Assembly: GCA_002049455.2 (NCBI GenBank)
Contig: KV919107.1
Span: 1-64,000, forward strand
Direction of reading: 5' to 3'
DNA from: Porphyra umbilicalis
Taxonomy: Eukaryota > Rhodophyta > Bangiophyceae > Bangiales > Bangiaceae
DNA length: 64,000 bases
The notes below the pieces were generated by a model that searched no databases, was not told the origin of the DNA, and saw nothing but the letters and a program-made list of their open reading frames with translations. The translations under genes and the position numbers were made by a program. Positions 1 through 10,794 of this stretch are shown here, one piece after another. How positions within the stretch are numbered: position 1 is the first letter of the stretch; each line of letters starts with the position of its first letter.

Positions 1-1629
1 GATCGCCCGCAGTTCACTGCCCGCATCCGCCTTTGCCTTGAAAAGCCCCACGGTTGTGAGCTCCGTGTGCTCATCCTTCGTGACGACCACGTGGTTTGCA
101 CCGCCCTTGCTCGTTGGAGTGATTGGACCCGCGAGGTCGACGTGTAGCAGCTCCAACGCCTTGGTTGCCCGGGTTGTCCGCTCGGCAAAGGGGGCGCGAG
201 TCATGCGTGACTCCACGCAGGGGATGCACATCCCCCCCTCGACGGGGGTCGCATCCGTGGGCTTCATGTCCATCCCCGTCACGAGCTTTGGCATCTTGGC
301 CAGGTTGCCCGCCCCCAGGTGTGAGAGGCGGCGGTGCCACAGGTACCCCGGCTCCACCTGTTTGCCGTATGCCACCGACGCATACGCGGGTACGACCGGG
401 TTGATCTCCAGAACGTACTGCCCTCCGTTCTTGGCGACGCCGGTTGCCACAAGTCGACTGCCCTTGAATAGCTGCATGGTGTCGTCCTCGAACACCAACT
501 TCCCCTTCTTCTTGGTAATGACCCGGACCGACAGCAGGTTGGCTGAGATGCTGGGCACGTGCAGGGTGTCCTCCAGCACCGGCTGGGCGCCGACGGTGGT
601 AAACAGTACGACGCTGCCGCATCCGACGGCCGGCACGGTGTCTCCGTTGGCCATCTCAACCTCCATGTTGTCCGTCTTGTGGTACGTCACAAACGACGCC
701 TCCTTCTTGGCCATGTGGTGGGTGGCGCCCGAGTCGATAAACACCACGGCGTCGTTCACGTGCTTGTCCATGGGTGTGGCCATAAGTGGGGCAGCGCCCG
801 CCTCCTTGCCCTCCTTGTCGTCCGCCAAGCACACCGTCGTCTTCGCTTTGCCCGTTGCCATGGATACCACCGGTGATCCCCCGGAATGGCCCGCGCCGTC
901 CTCCTGCTCGTTCGACAGGCGGCACTCTGCCTTGTAATGGCCCTTCTTGCCGCACTTCCGACACGTGACCCTGCGCCGTCGCTCGGCGCGGTCCAGGTAC
1001 CCGGCCTGGTAGGCCGCCGTCGTGACCCCTTCGTCTTGGGCCACAGCCTCGCCCAGCTCCGCCTCCACCGGCAGCAGGGCCGTCGTCACCGACTCCCATG
1101 CCAAAAACTGCGGAGCCGCCAACAGGACCGTCTTGATCATCTTATATTCCGCCCCGAGCCCACGGAGCACGTATAGCAAAGTCGTGTTGTCGTCCATCGG
1201 CTGGCCCGCCGTGGCCAGCTCCGCCTGCATTGCCTTGGCCCGGTTGGCGTACACGTGGATGCTCTCGCCCGCCTTCTTGCGGATTGTTGTCAACTCCACG
1301 GTCAGCTGCGCTCTGCGCGCGTTCGTCTGGGCACTGAATGATGCCTCAAGGGCGTCCCAAGCCTCCCGTGCCCGAGTGCATACAGAGACAGTCACCAGGT
1401 GGTGGGTCTTGACGCCGAGGATGATCTGCGCCAGCGCACGCTCGTCCTTGCCCTTCCAGTCGGTGTAGGCAGTGGCGTCCTCTGCCTCATGGGGGGGCAC
1501 TGGGTTATCCAGCGTCTCCCACAGCCCCTTGGTACGGAGGTACGCCCGGAACGTGATGCTCCAAGTGGGGTAGTCACGGTCCAGCTTGTCCGGGCGCATG
1601 GACGCTACGTCGCCCAGGGTGTCTGCCAT
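1..1629 (-). CDS. Copia-type Gag-Pol polyprotein, 3' part cut by window edge
   Basis: This is an open frame of 543 codons with no stop; it runs off position 1, so only the front of the polyprotein is visible. It begins at the ATG at 1629-1627. Residues about 15-200 resemble the UBN2 Gag domain of Copia elements (YPTWSITFRAYLRTKGLW near the start). A CCHC zinc knuckle (CRKCGKKGHYKAEC) lies at residues 223-236. The aspartic protease site DSGATHHM begins at residue 299. A GAG-pre-integrase region follows with the integrase zinc-binding pattern (YLWHRRLSHLG, then CIPC), and then the start of the integrase core with its first catalytic Asp (LLHVDLAGPI, codon near 137). The order Gag, protease, integrase with reverse transcriptase still to come is the Copia (Pseudoviridae-like) order. 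The frame is intact as far as it can be seen, which suggests a young element. Confidence 0.93.
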   Translation of the reverse strand, partial: MADTLGDVASMRPDKLDRDYPTWSITFRAYLRTKGLWETLDNPVPPHEAEDATAYTDWKGKDERALAQIILGVKTHHLVTVSVCTRAREAWDALEASFSAQTNARRAQLTVELTTIRKKAGESIHVYANRAKAMQAELATAGQPMDDNTTLLYVLRGLGAEYKMIKTVLLAAPQFLAWESVTTALLPVEAELGEAVAQDEGVTTAAYQAGYLDRAERRRRVTCRKCGKKGHYKAECRLSNEQEDGAGHSGGSPVVSMATGKAKTTVCLADDKEGKEAGAAPLMATPMDKHVNDAVVFIDSGATHHMAKKEASFVTYHKTDNMEVEMANGDTVPAVGCGSVVLFTTVGAQPVLEDTLHVPSISANLLSVRVITKKKGKLVFEDDTMQLFKGSRLVATGVAKNGGQYVLEINPVVPAYASVAYGKQVEPGYLWHRRLSHLGAGNLAKMPKLVTGMDMKPTDATPVEGGMCIPCVESRMTRAPFAERTTRATKALELLHVDLAGPITPTSKGGANHVVVTKDEHTELTTVGLFKAKADAGSELRAI

Positions 1630-2100
1630 CTTGATCCTGGCAGGGTACCAGTGGGGGGGGTCTCGCCTTGCGGTGCGCGGATCTGGTTCTTGCGGTCAAT
1701 AATCCGGATGAACACGCCCTTACCCCGCGCCGTCTGTCTTATACGCGATCTGGGCCCATAACCTGTCAAACTGGGCGTGTTGCCTTCTTTAGCGGGTGGC
1801 GTCGGCCGCGCCAACTCACCCCTCTAAAAGCCTTCCTGTGCAGGCACCCGCGGCACTCGCACCTCGCCGTGCCCCTCGTCCCTCCCTGACCAATCTCGCC
1901 TCACAATCTCAGGCGGTCCTATATCTAACTCGATCAGTACTGACCTTCAATTACATTCAGTCCCCTGTCAGCACAGGACTTGTCAGTCCGACACATGTCC
2001 CGACACACCGTGTCTGTCAGTCCGGTGCTCGGCTGTCTGGCACGTGCCAACACCATCCCCACCCCCACGGCCGCCGGAGACGTTGGCGCGCCGGTGATGG
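1630..2100 (-). other. Probable Copia 5' leader and LTR, ends not defined
   Basis: This AT-richer stretch lies upstream of the Copia start codon, where the 5' LTR and primer-binding site should be. A TGGTACCC run just upstream of the ATG (near 1645-1652 on the minus strand) begins like many primer-binding sites. I cannot match it to a specific tRNA. The second LTR is outside the window, so the LTR limits cannot be set by comparison. Confidence 0.4.
1738..1743 (-). promoter_or_regulatory. TATA-like box in the putative Copia LTR
   Basis: On the minus strand this reads TATAAG (context GCGTATAAGACAG), about 110 bases before the Gag start codon. The position suits an LTR promoter. It is a short motif and could be chance. 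Confidence 0.3.
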
Positions 2101-2101
2101 C

Positions 2102-2375
2102 TGTTACCGGACTCTTACTCGGGGTGATACTTGTGTGTGGGGTGTTACCGGTGTGTTACTTGGGGTGTTACCCGGGGTGTTACCACGATGTTACCGGGGT
2201 GGTACCGGGGTGTTACTCGGCATGTTACCGGGGTGTTACTAGGGGTGTTACTTGGGGTGTTACCGGGGTGTTACCGGGGTGTTACCCGGGTGTTATTCGG
2301 GGTGTTATGGGGTGTTACCAGGGTGTTACTGGGCTGATACTGGGGGTGTTTTTCGGGGTGTTACTCGAGATGTTT
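2102..2375. repeat. Minisatellite of about 12-13 bp, GGGGTGTTACYN type
   Basis: The core GTGTTAC recurs about 16 times with diverged spacers (CCGGG, TCGGG, TTGGG). Units vary from 10 to 15 bp, so the tract does not hold a single reading frame repeat. It sits just upstream of the Copia leader. Confidence 0.85.
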
Positions 2376-3604
2376 GTGTTAACCCTGCTACAATTCTGTG
2401 ACAAGCTCGTTTTGCTCTTCGTTGTATTTTCCAGTATGTGATGATGGTTCATGAAAGTGCTCTTCGCGTGCGTAGAGGAGTGCAGCAATATGATGCCATG
2501 GATGGCAAGCCACTCGCCGCCCCCGCCGCGGCTGCACTTGCCAGGCGCGGCCTGACGACGCCTCCGGCCGATGCGGCCGCCGCGCGGGTGCCCCCCCCAC
2601 TGTGAGGCGGCCGACGGACGGCCACCGCGTGGACGCGGGCGACACACAGTGCTGGCGCCGCCGCCGCCGCCAACGCAGCGTCGTCGAATGGCGCCACGCC
2701 GTGGGGCGCCACATGCGGCGGCCGCGACCGCGGCTGTGCGGACACGGGCGGGAAGCTTACCGCAGTCGGCGCAGGGATGGGCGCAGCGGCCACCGCTGGA
2801 TCGGGTGCGGCCGCCGCAAGCACCCAGAGCGGGCGGCGCCCGCGCGCGGCAATCACTGGCATTGGCCGCCACCGTGGCCGACGGCGGACGGCAGGTCCGC
2901 GGCGGTCTTCGCTGTTGATGGTGCTGTCGAGGCGCGGGCGGGTGGCGGCGCACCGCTGGCGCTGGGGAAGGGGGGAGAGCGGCGGGGCGGGGAAGCGTGG
3001 CGTGGCCGGGTGCGGGGTAGGGGGACTTGAGAAGGGGGGAGGGGGGGGGTTCCCGCGTGTGGCCTTTGTCATCAGCGCATGTCGTCCGTTTGGGCCCGAT
3101 GGTCGGGTCGCCTGCGCCCACCTCGCGGGCGCGCAGGCGGGTGAGCGAGCCGCTGCGCCATGTACCGTCGCTGACGAGCAAGCGGCGGGCGGTGGGGAGG
3201 CCCCGCGTCGCCTTCCTCGCCGCCCGCCGTTATTTCCTGTTGCCATCCGCGCGGCCTCCGCGTCGAGGGGAGGGGGAGGGTGTCGCAGGGGGGGAGGACG
3301 GCCCCAGGGGATGGGGAGGGTGGCGACGCCGCCGCGCGGCGTGGCTAGCGGCGCGGCCGCAGCCGACGTTTGCGGCAGAGCGAAAGGAGTTTGGGTTGCG
3401 GCAAGCCAACAGGGCCGGGATTCGCTGTGTATTTAAGGCAAAGTGGCGCTCCTGGAGGGGATCGTTCGCATCGTTGCTTTTGTATCATATGCTTTTCTTT
3501 ATACATTCCTTCGGACCATCATTCTGAGGTGGCACGCGCCGAGGCTGTTCGCTGCGCGTGCGCCCTTTTTATTGTCATCATGTGCCGTATGTACCATCGT
3601 TTAG
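2376..3604. other. GC-rich stretch, no gene recognised
   Basis: Long open frames exist on both strands, but their translations are Arg/Ala/Pro/Gly strings without any domain. This is expected from stop-poor GC-rich DNA. I see no supported gene. Confidence 0.5.
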
Positions 3605-3800
3605 AATTGTTCCACCCATCGTTCCGGATCGGTCCATCAGGGGCCTCAGATCGGTAGGGGCGAGGGGTGCGCAAGACACACCTGCATGAGAAACGAGAAA
3701 CGCGTTTTCTTTTTCTCAGTCGTTCCTGCGGTATATAGACTGCGCTATGAAGCGTGGTATAGGTGGCTAAGCGCACAAACAACTGCTTCATGTTCATTTT
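3605..3800 (+). repeat. End region of a dispersed element, copy 1
   Basis: About 190 bases here match 14712-14905 read on the other strand, with moderate divergence. The best-conserved block contains GTGGTATAGGTGGCTAAGCG. In both places the conserved end is followed inward by a very G-rich core. The two are probably ends of one family of non-autonomous elements inserted in opposite orientations. Confidence 0.6.
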
Positions 3801-4335
3801 TACCTCTCAACATGACAGAAACAAATGTCCTCTGCCCAACCTTCCCCGGCCCACGACCTGCTGCCAAGCCTCTGAAGTCAGTCAGCAAAGCCCCCAGATC
3901 CATCAGCAAACATGCAAAGCAGAAAAGAAAAGCAACACAGCTATAAGCCCGACATGGCAGGGGGCCGCAGCGAACGGCTGGGGTGGTGGCCGAAAGCGGG
4001 AGCGGCAGCCAGTAGTGGCCGGCAGCGGGTTCGATGGCTAGCGGCAGGAGGGGCGGCGAGCAACAGCGGGGGCGATGGGCGGCAGCGGAGGCGACGTCCG
4101 GCGACGGAGACGACGGCCGGCCGCACGAGCGGCGGGCGGCAGCAGGAGTGGGACCTGGCAGCGGAGGCGGCGGCGGGCTGTGTGGGAGGCGGGAGGCTGC
4201 AGAAGTGAGAGCCAGCCGCAGGGGCGGCAGCGGGCGGTAGGGGGAACGGGCGGCAGTTGGGGTGGCGGCAAGCGGCTGGAGCGGATGGCCGGTGGTGGGG
4301 GCGGCGGGCGGCAGCCGGGTCGGCCGGCGGCAGTG

Positions 4336-4513
4336 GGGGCGGCGGCCAGCAGCGGGGGCGGCGGCCAGCAGCGGGGGCGGCGGCCAGCAGCGGGGGCGAC
4401 GGCCAGCAGCGTGGGCGGCGGCCAGCAGCGGGGGCGGCGGCCAGCAGCAGGGGCGGCGGCCAGCAGCGGGGGCGGCGGCCAGCAGCGGGGGCGGCGGCCA
4501 GCAATGGGGGCGG
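4336..4513. repeat. 18-bp G-rich minisatellite (GGCGGCCAGCAGCGGGGG)
   Basis: About ten near-perfect 18-bp units lie in tandem inside a larger G-rich core that spans roughly 3960-4600. Because 18 is divisible by three, long open frames run through it on both strands. I do not read these as genes. Confidence 0.85.
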
Positions 4514-4847
4514 CTGAGAGCGGCAGGAGTCGCGGGCGGCGGTGGGGGCGGCGGCCGGCACCAGGGGCGACGGCGGGCAGCGGGGGTGCCGGCACGGGGG
4601 CTGCTGGGCTGGGAGAGCATTCTTAACTCTGGGGTTATAACAGGAATAGGAGTGCTGTCGTGAATGGCATACAATAGAATGGGTCGACAAGAAAATGGTG
4701 TGACGGCAACTATGCTGGCCCGAGGCTCTCGAGAGTGTGGTATGGAGGTCTGGCGCGGATGGGCGCAGGTGGCGATCGGTTGCGGCCAGAAGGGCTCAAT
4801 CTCCAGGTCGTACTGCGATCTCATTGGTGGACTCAGGTTCGCTGGTC

Positions 4848-4943
4848 ATTCCCCTGGCCTTGAGGACAGGGTACTATCCAACATGCGTATAGGGGCCTCC
4901 ATTATAATTTTTTCCCGAGCTAGTGCACGTTGCGGGAGTACTT
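4848..4943 (+). repeat. Dispersed repeat, copy related to 48826-48917
   Basis: This stretch matches the reverse complement of 48826-48917. Shared blocks are CCCTGGCCTT, GGTACTAT, TAATTTTTT and a 21-base block around CTAGTGCACGTTGCGGGAG. The CTGGCCTT-AGG-CAGGGT part also appears at 34660-34690. Confidence 0.6.
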
Positions 4944-5880
4944 GCGAAGAAGAGGGGTGGCCGCGGAGAGACCTCGTACAGCTCAGGCGGGCGTCGCCGT
5001 ACGGTGAGTCCGACATCGTTCGAAGCTTCACTCTGCAACGTATCTCTGCATGTTTTTTGGCGGCATGGCCGTACGTTGGGCGATTGTGAGGTCCAAACAT
5101 GTGAAGGAAGGGTTTTTTTCTCGTTCAGATGACTTGAAACGGGGGCTCTGTGCTTCAGACGAGCTGGAAACGAGGATGCGTGCTGCATATAACCGCGTCG
5201 GGTGAGGAATTGAGGGCGTAATTGGTGGAACCTGCCCCTGACATGCTCCAGACGGTGTTTTTATTCTTCAAACTTTTGAACGCGCAGCAGAGGGCCAAGA
5301 TCGGGGACAGCCGAGACGCGTGGAATGTGGTCTGACCGTGGCGCGCAGTGACTGGAGCGGGCATTCGCGAGCGGCGTGACGCAGCTACCCGCGTGGTGCT
5401 GTGCGCAGGCCTGTGACTAGGAGAGGGCGGCGCCGTGCGTGTGGCCCGTGCGAGGGGGTGGTGGAGTCGCGGTGGCGAAACTGGCCGTGCGGGATGTCGC
5501 GCAGCTGACCACGCGGTACGTCGTGGGGGGAGGAGACCGGACAGAGGGGTACGTTCGGGGGGTTGTGGAGGGGTTGAGGGGCCGTGGGGCTGGAGGGGGG
5601 GGGAGGTGAAGACGCGGCTGGCTTTACGGTGGCAGCCCCTACGGCGGCGGCGGCGGCCCCAGCGCCCGCGCCCCCTGCTGCGATAGGCTTTCTGCTGGCA
5701 GCAAACCTAGCCACCATGGACAAGGGGAGGATTTGCGTGGCATTTGCCCCGGGGGGCGGGTGGGCTGCGCGGTAGAGGCGGCGAAGGCGGACGTAGGTCT
5801 GAGGCCGGAGGGCTGGGGGGGGTGAGGCTGTCGGCGAGCCGTGCGTGACTTGGACTGTCGCAAGCACGGCGTCGCCTGCG
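4944..5880. other. No gene recognised
   Basis: Mixed composition. No open frame with a recognisable domain and no clear repeat. Confidence 0.4.
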
Positions 5881-6272
5881 CAGTGCTCACTAACGCCAGG
5901 CTCGTGACAAGCCGGAAATTCTTGTCACGCACCACCAGATTCTCGCACAGTAGCCTGCTTGACACGTCCTCCTGGGTCAAAAACGAGGGTCGTCTGTCAA
6001 AAAACAGAAAAAGCTTGACAATCCCACTGCCATTGGCGTTGCGTTCACGTGTGTCGCGCCTATCGTGGTCGTACTGACGTCCTCTATCAGAAGAGGTAAG
6101 AAAAAGTGGCCGTAGAGCCCATGGCAGCGGGGTTGTCAAGCTTTTTCTGTTTTTGACAGACGACCCTCGTTTTTGACCCAGGGGGACGTGTGAAGCAGGC
6201 ATCTGTGCGAGAATCCGGTGGTGCGTGACAAGAATTTCCGGCTTGTCACGAGCCTGGCGTTAGTGAGCACTG
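5881..6272. mobile_element. Foldback element with arms of about 152 bp
   Basis: Positions 5881-6033 and 6121-6272 are inverted copies, roughly 95% identical by eye, separated by about 87 bp. The outer ends read CAGTGCTCACTAACGCC. No target duplication is obvious. There is no coding capacity. A transcript would fold into one long hairpin. It is either a MITE-like foldback transposon or the remains of two elements inserted head to head. Confidence 0.8.
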
Positions 6273-7831
6273 TGCTGGGTGGGGGGCCGGCGCGCTCCGG
6301 GGTGGACGGCTCGGGCGCGCGCGCCTGCCCGTGGACGCCCGCAGGGACATGAAACTAAAAACCAATGCAGTACATAAAAAATATAGCCACGTGCCGAGTG
6401 AAGCGCGACGCGGCATGTTTCAAGTCTAAATAATGCTTCGGAACTTACACAAATAGATGGTCTTCGATCACAGCACAACCAACTCCAGGCCAGTGTGTTT
6501 TTGCGTACGCGCTTTCAGTTTCGCAGGTCTAGCTGCGAAAACACCGGCACCCGTTTCCTTGACGCACCCGTCGGAGGGGGCGACGACCCGCCCGCCCGCC
6601 CGCCCGCCCGCCCGCCCGCCCACCCGCCCACCCGCTCGCCCGCCTGCCCGCCCGCCCTCCCATCCACCGGCCCCGCCGCCCGCCGCGGGCGCCGCTCCCC
6701 CGCTCCGCCGCGGCGGCTGCGGGAGATGCCAGGCGGCACCCGGCCAGCCGGCCGACGCGCGGGGGCGGACCGGCCGGGCACCCCGCGCGCGCGGGCGGCG
6801 CGCGCCGCGCCCGCCACGTGAGTGGGGGGGGGCGCCGCCCGCGGCGCCGGTCGGGCGGGGGGGCACCCCGACGGCCGACGGGGTGGGACGGCGGCGCCCG
6901 CGCGCGCCTGACCCCTGGGGTGTGTCTCCCCGTTGCGTGGCGTAATGGTCCCAGGCGGAGGGCGGGGGAGGGCGGCTGGGAGGGGGGAAGTGCCGGCTCC
7001 GTCGGTCACCGCGCGGTGGGGGGCGTGCCGCGAGCGGGAGCCCGGGCGCACTGTCGCACCGCTGCTCCGCGGGAGCGGGGCGGGTGTGTGTCGGCCCCGC
7101 ACTGTCGGGGCGTGCGCAGCTGACGTGGCGGCGGCGCTCGCGTCTACGGGGGCAGGCCTCGCACCTCGGCCGGTCGTCCGTTTTTGTGTTACATCAGAGG
7201 AGCGCCCCGTCCACGCCCGTCGTCCGAGGGGCCCCACCGTGGCGGTGGACGCGAGCACCCCTTCTGCACGCCGCGCGCTGCGAGAAAATAGCCGAGGGCG
7301 CCGAGCACTTTGGGGGCATCCCAGACCGGCAGGCGGCTCGCTGGGGAGGCATAACCCACAAGCGACCGGGACGGAGCGGGTGGAGAAAAAGGGATAAATT
7401 AAAGACGGGCCAGTTGTGCACCGGGACACGGGGCAGTCGATAGAGAGCGCGGGCGTACAATGATGGGTCAAGCGGCAACCCCCCCCGGGCGTCGGCCGGT
7501 CGAGAGGGCACTCTACCCATACACAAAGCCCGCCCGCCCGTTCGCCGCGCTGGGGGGCAACCGGCCTCGTCGGGCGGTCGGGAGAGAATGGCAGGGAATC
7601 CCCTGCCCCGCGCGGCGGCGACAGCAACAAGTCAGCGTGAGTAGCAAGACATACATACAAACAAACACGGGGCACCAAGCTGCACACACGAAAAAAGAAA
7701 ACACGAGGGCGGCACGGCCCACGTCACGGCCGGCGAGCCGCCGTCCACCAGGGGCGTGAGTCCACGCCATGACGGGCCGACAGCGAGCGGCGTGTGGCGG
7801 CACAGCCCCCCACCCCCGTGCGCCATGCCGC
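6273..7831. other. No gene recognised; 3' side of the cyclin gene
   Basis: GC-rich DNA with long Arg/Pro-rich open frames on both strands and no recognisable domain. The part next to 7831 would be the 3' untranslated region of the minus-strand cyclin gene. Confidence 0.4.
6587..6657. repeat. (CCCG)n microsatellite
   Basis: A tract of CCCG units, pure at first and then with scattered substitutions (CCCA, CTCG). Confidence 0.85.
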
Positions 7832-9160
7832 TCACACGCCGCCCGTGGACGTCCCGTCGAGCGCCCAGTAGCGCGCCACGACTTGCGACACGACGCCCTC
7901 ATACTCGGCGCGCGTGACGACGAGTCGCCAGCCGAGCACCTCGAGGAGCACCCGCTCGCAGCGCACGAGCTCGTCGACCCCCCCAAAGCCGCCCACGCGC
8001 GCAAAGTGGGCCATGGGGTAGCTCCGCTCATCCACCACCTTGGCCGCCACCACCACCGCCGTCGTGACCAGCCGGTGCACGTTGAGGGCGTGCAAGGCGA
8101 GGCGCCCATCCACCCCCCGCGCGCGCTCGAGCAGCGCCACCGCCGCAATCGCCACGCCCGGCGACGTGCGCGCGTGGGTGAGGACGTGCCCAATGTAGGC
8201 GGCGGTGGAGACGGAGGGGGGGGTGACGGAGAAAAAGACGGAAATGTCTTCGGCGTAGGTGGGCAGGGCGGGGCCCCGGGGGGGGGACGACGACGCCCCC
8301 GGGGGGGTCGAGGGGGGGGAGGGGGGGGACGCCCCCGCCGCCCCCCCCGACCCGCAGACCGCCGCCCCGCCGCCGGCGGCGTCGTCCACGGCGCCGGTGG
8401 GGAGCGCCCCCGTCGCCCAGACGACGGCGGCGGCGTCGAGGCGGCCGACGCGGACCCCCCGTCCGACTCGTCCTCATCCGACTCCATGGGCGACGTTGGG
8501 TCCGCCGCCCCCCCCACGGGGTTGGCGTCACACACGCCGGCGAGCACCGCCGCCACCACCGCCCCCGTCTCCTCCTCCCGCAGCGTCCGCCGCCGCCGCG
8601 CGCGCGGCGGCGGGGCACGGCGGGGCCCGCCGCCCGACGCACCCCACAGGCCCCCCCCGCCGCCGCCAACCGCCGGCACCTCGTCGGGGGAGCCCGCCGG
8701 CGACGTGCACGTCGACGCGCCGTCCACCACATCGCCGCCGACGCTGACCGTCGACGCGCTGCGGCGGCGGCTGGCCGAGCGCGGCGGCGGCCGCCCGTCT
8801 CCACCGGCGCGGCGCTTTTTTTCCCGCCCCCCCGACCGGCGGGGGGCGGCCGCCGACCGCCCCGCGGCGCCGCCGACGCGCGCGTCGGCGAGCGCCCCCG
8901 CGGCGGGCGTGTCGACGCCCGCCGCCGACGTGGCCCCCACCGCGTACACGTCCATGGCCAGGGGCGGCGCCGAGGCGCCGGCGCAGGCCGAGACGGGGGA
9001 CGCCGACCACCCCGCCCCGCCCCCATCCATGTGCGACAGGGGGGGGGCGGGCAGCGGCGAGCCCCCACCCCCGCCCATGGCAATGGACGTGGACGGCGGG
9101 GGCGCGCCGACCGGCCGCCGCGTCGACGGGCCGTCCCGCGCCGCCGCCGCCGCCGCCGCT

Positions 9161-9208
<48 letters not shown>

Positions 9209-9258
9209 AGGATGGACCACGGCTTGAGCCACGCGCACGCCGTCGCAATCGACGACAT
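7832..9258 (-). CDS. PHO80/P-type (U-type) cyclin, with a frame change
   Basis: The segment 7832-8290 encodes a PHO80-family cyclin box. ISVFFSVTPPSVSTAAYIGHV is followed by HALNVHRLVTTAVVVAAK, then VVDERSYPMAHFARVGGF and the closing ERVLLEVLGWRLVVTRAEY. Such cyclins activate CDK5/Pho85-like kinases in nutrient or cell-cycle control. The frame holding this box has no ATG and is stopped at 8474. A different minus frame begins with ATG at 9258 and carries Gly/Ala runs and an acidic linker. It also holds VVAAVLAGVCDANP, which fits the first helix of the family. The frame must change between about 8290 and 8470. I see no good GT-AG pair there, so a miscounted G or C run is likely. The gene ends in TGA. 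Identity of the box is firm; the exact N-terminus is not. Confidence 0.8.
9165..9208. repeat. (CCG)n tract encoding polyglycine in the cyclin N-terminus
   Basis: Fourteen or more CCG units. On the minus strand they encode a Gly run close to the predicted N-terminus of the cyclin. Confidence 0.85.
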
Positions 9259-10750
9259 GGTTGCGAGCGCCGCCGCGGCGCGGGAGGCGGGCGCAGCCGC
9301 CGCGGCGCGCGGCGCCGGTGCGGCCGCGGCGGCGGCGCCCCCCTGCGTCGCGGCGGCGGCACCGCCGTCGACGGCGGGGCGGCGCCGGGCGGCCGCGGGC
9401 GACCCGTCGCGTGCCGCGCCACGCGCGGCGGCGGCCGCGGGACGGGCACGGCCGCCGGCGCCGGCGGCGCCCGCCCCTCAATGTCGGCCGTCGTGCGGCG
9501 GCAAGGGGGAATGGGGGGGAGGGGGGGGGGGGGGTGGGGGGTGGGTGGGGCGCCGCGCCGTCAACGCGACGTCCGCCACGGCGGGGGCGGGGGAGACAAT
9601 GGTAGAGGAGCCGCGCGCGGGGGTGCAGACGCGAACAATGGGGGGGGTCGACGCACGGCGGCACGGGGGCGGGGGCAGACCAAACGCGGACCGCGTCGAG
9701 GAGCGTGGGCGTCCGTGGGGCACCCCACCCCGGCGCCCACCGGCCGGCCGCCTATGAGGGGGGGGCGCCGCGGCGGGGGCGCGCGGGCGGGGGGGGGCGC
9801 CGACCGGGCGCCGGATCAAGCGCCACACCCACCCCCCCCCCGCTCCCCCAGCCCGCCTGACCGGCGTCCGTATCCCTCGACGGCCGCACGTGGGCGCGCG
9901 CGCGCGCGTCGGGGGGCGCCCGCCGCCGCCGCCGCCCCCCGGGGGGTGGCAGCCCCCCGGCCACGCCGCCTGGCGCGGCGGCACCCACACCCAAGGCGGG
10001 GGGGGGGGGGGGCGGGCGGGGGGCGGGGGGCACGCCCCGGGAGGCGGGCGGTGACACCCGCCGCCCTCCCCGCCAGGCCGGGGGGGGGTCGCCCGCCGCC
10101 GCCGCCGCGCTCGGCCGGCGGGCGGGCGGTGGCACCACTCAGCAGTGGGGAGGTGGAGGGGGGCGCGCGGCGGCTCACCGCAGACCCCCCCCCCCCCGGC
10201 CCGACCGCCCCGCCGGGCGGCCGGGTGCGCGCCGGTCGCCCCGGCCGGTGCCGCCCGCCGCGCACGGGAGGCGTGCCTGGGGGGCCCCCCGCCGCCGCTG
10301 CCGCGCGCAACGCGGCACGCTGACGCCGGCGCGCGGGGGCGGCGGCCGCCGCTTGCACCGCCGCCGCGCGGGGGCGGGGGGGGCGCCCGCCGCGGCGCCC
10401 CCCGCGGGGGGGGGGGGGCGGCGCCACGGCAGCGGCAGGCGCCGCCCGTTGCTTCCAACCCCGCCCCGGCCGACGCTGTCGGTGGCGCCGTCGCTGTAAG
10501 GCGGCCGGGGGCGCCGCGGGTCTGCGCGTCGGGGGGGGCGGCCGCGCCCGCCCCGCGATTGGCCGCCCAAACGTAGCGGGGCGCGCGCGCGCGCGGGGCG
10601 GCGGCGGCGGTGGCACGCGCGCGAGGGGCGGGGGGGGCTGTCGTCACCCGCTCGCCCCCCCCCCCCCCCCCTCCATCGTGGCACGCCGGGCCTGTGCCAC
10701 CTCGAGGGGGCCCGCCGCCGCGCACCCGCCGATCCGGCGCGCCGCACGGG
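9259..10750. other. Extreme GC-rich stretch, no gene recognised
   Basis: Dense in G and C homopolymers and CpG. It may include the cyclin promoter. The long open frames on both strands are low-complexity and I do not support them. Confidence 0.45.
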
Positions 10751-10783
10751 CACAGCACGTTGTCAAATTGGGTCACGGAGAAC

Positions 10784-10794
10784 TTAAAATATAT
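10784..10794 (+). promoter_or_regulatory. TATA-like box near the left end of copy A
   Basis: TTAAAATATAT lies 33 bp inside the left terminus and is identical in all three copies. With the AATAAA at 12271 it could define a transcription unit of about 1.45 kb. The call is based on motif and position only. Confidence 0.35.

Noticed and set aside
2449..3246. 265-codon open frame on the minus strand
   Set aside because: Ala/Pro/Arg low-complexity frame with an equally long open frame opposite; no domain.
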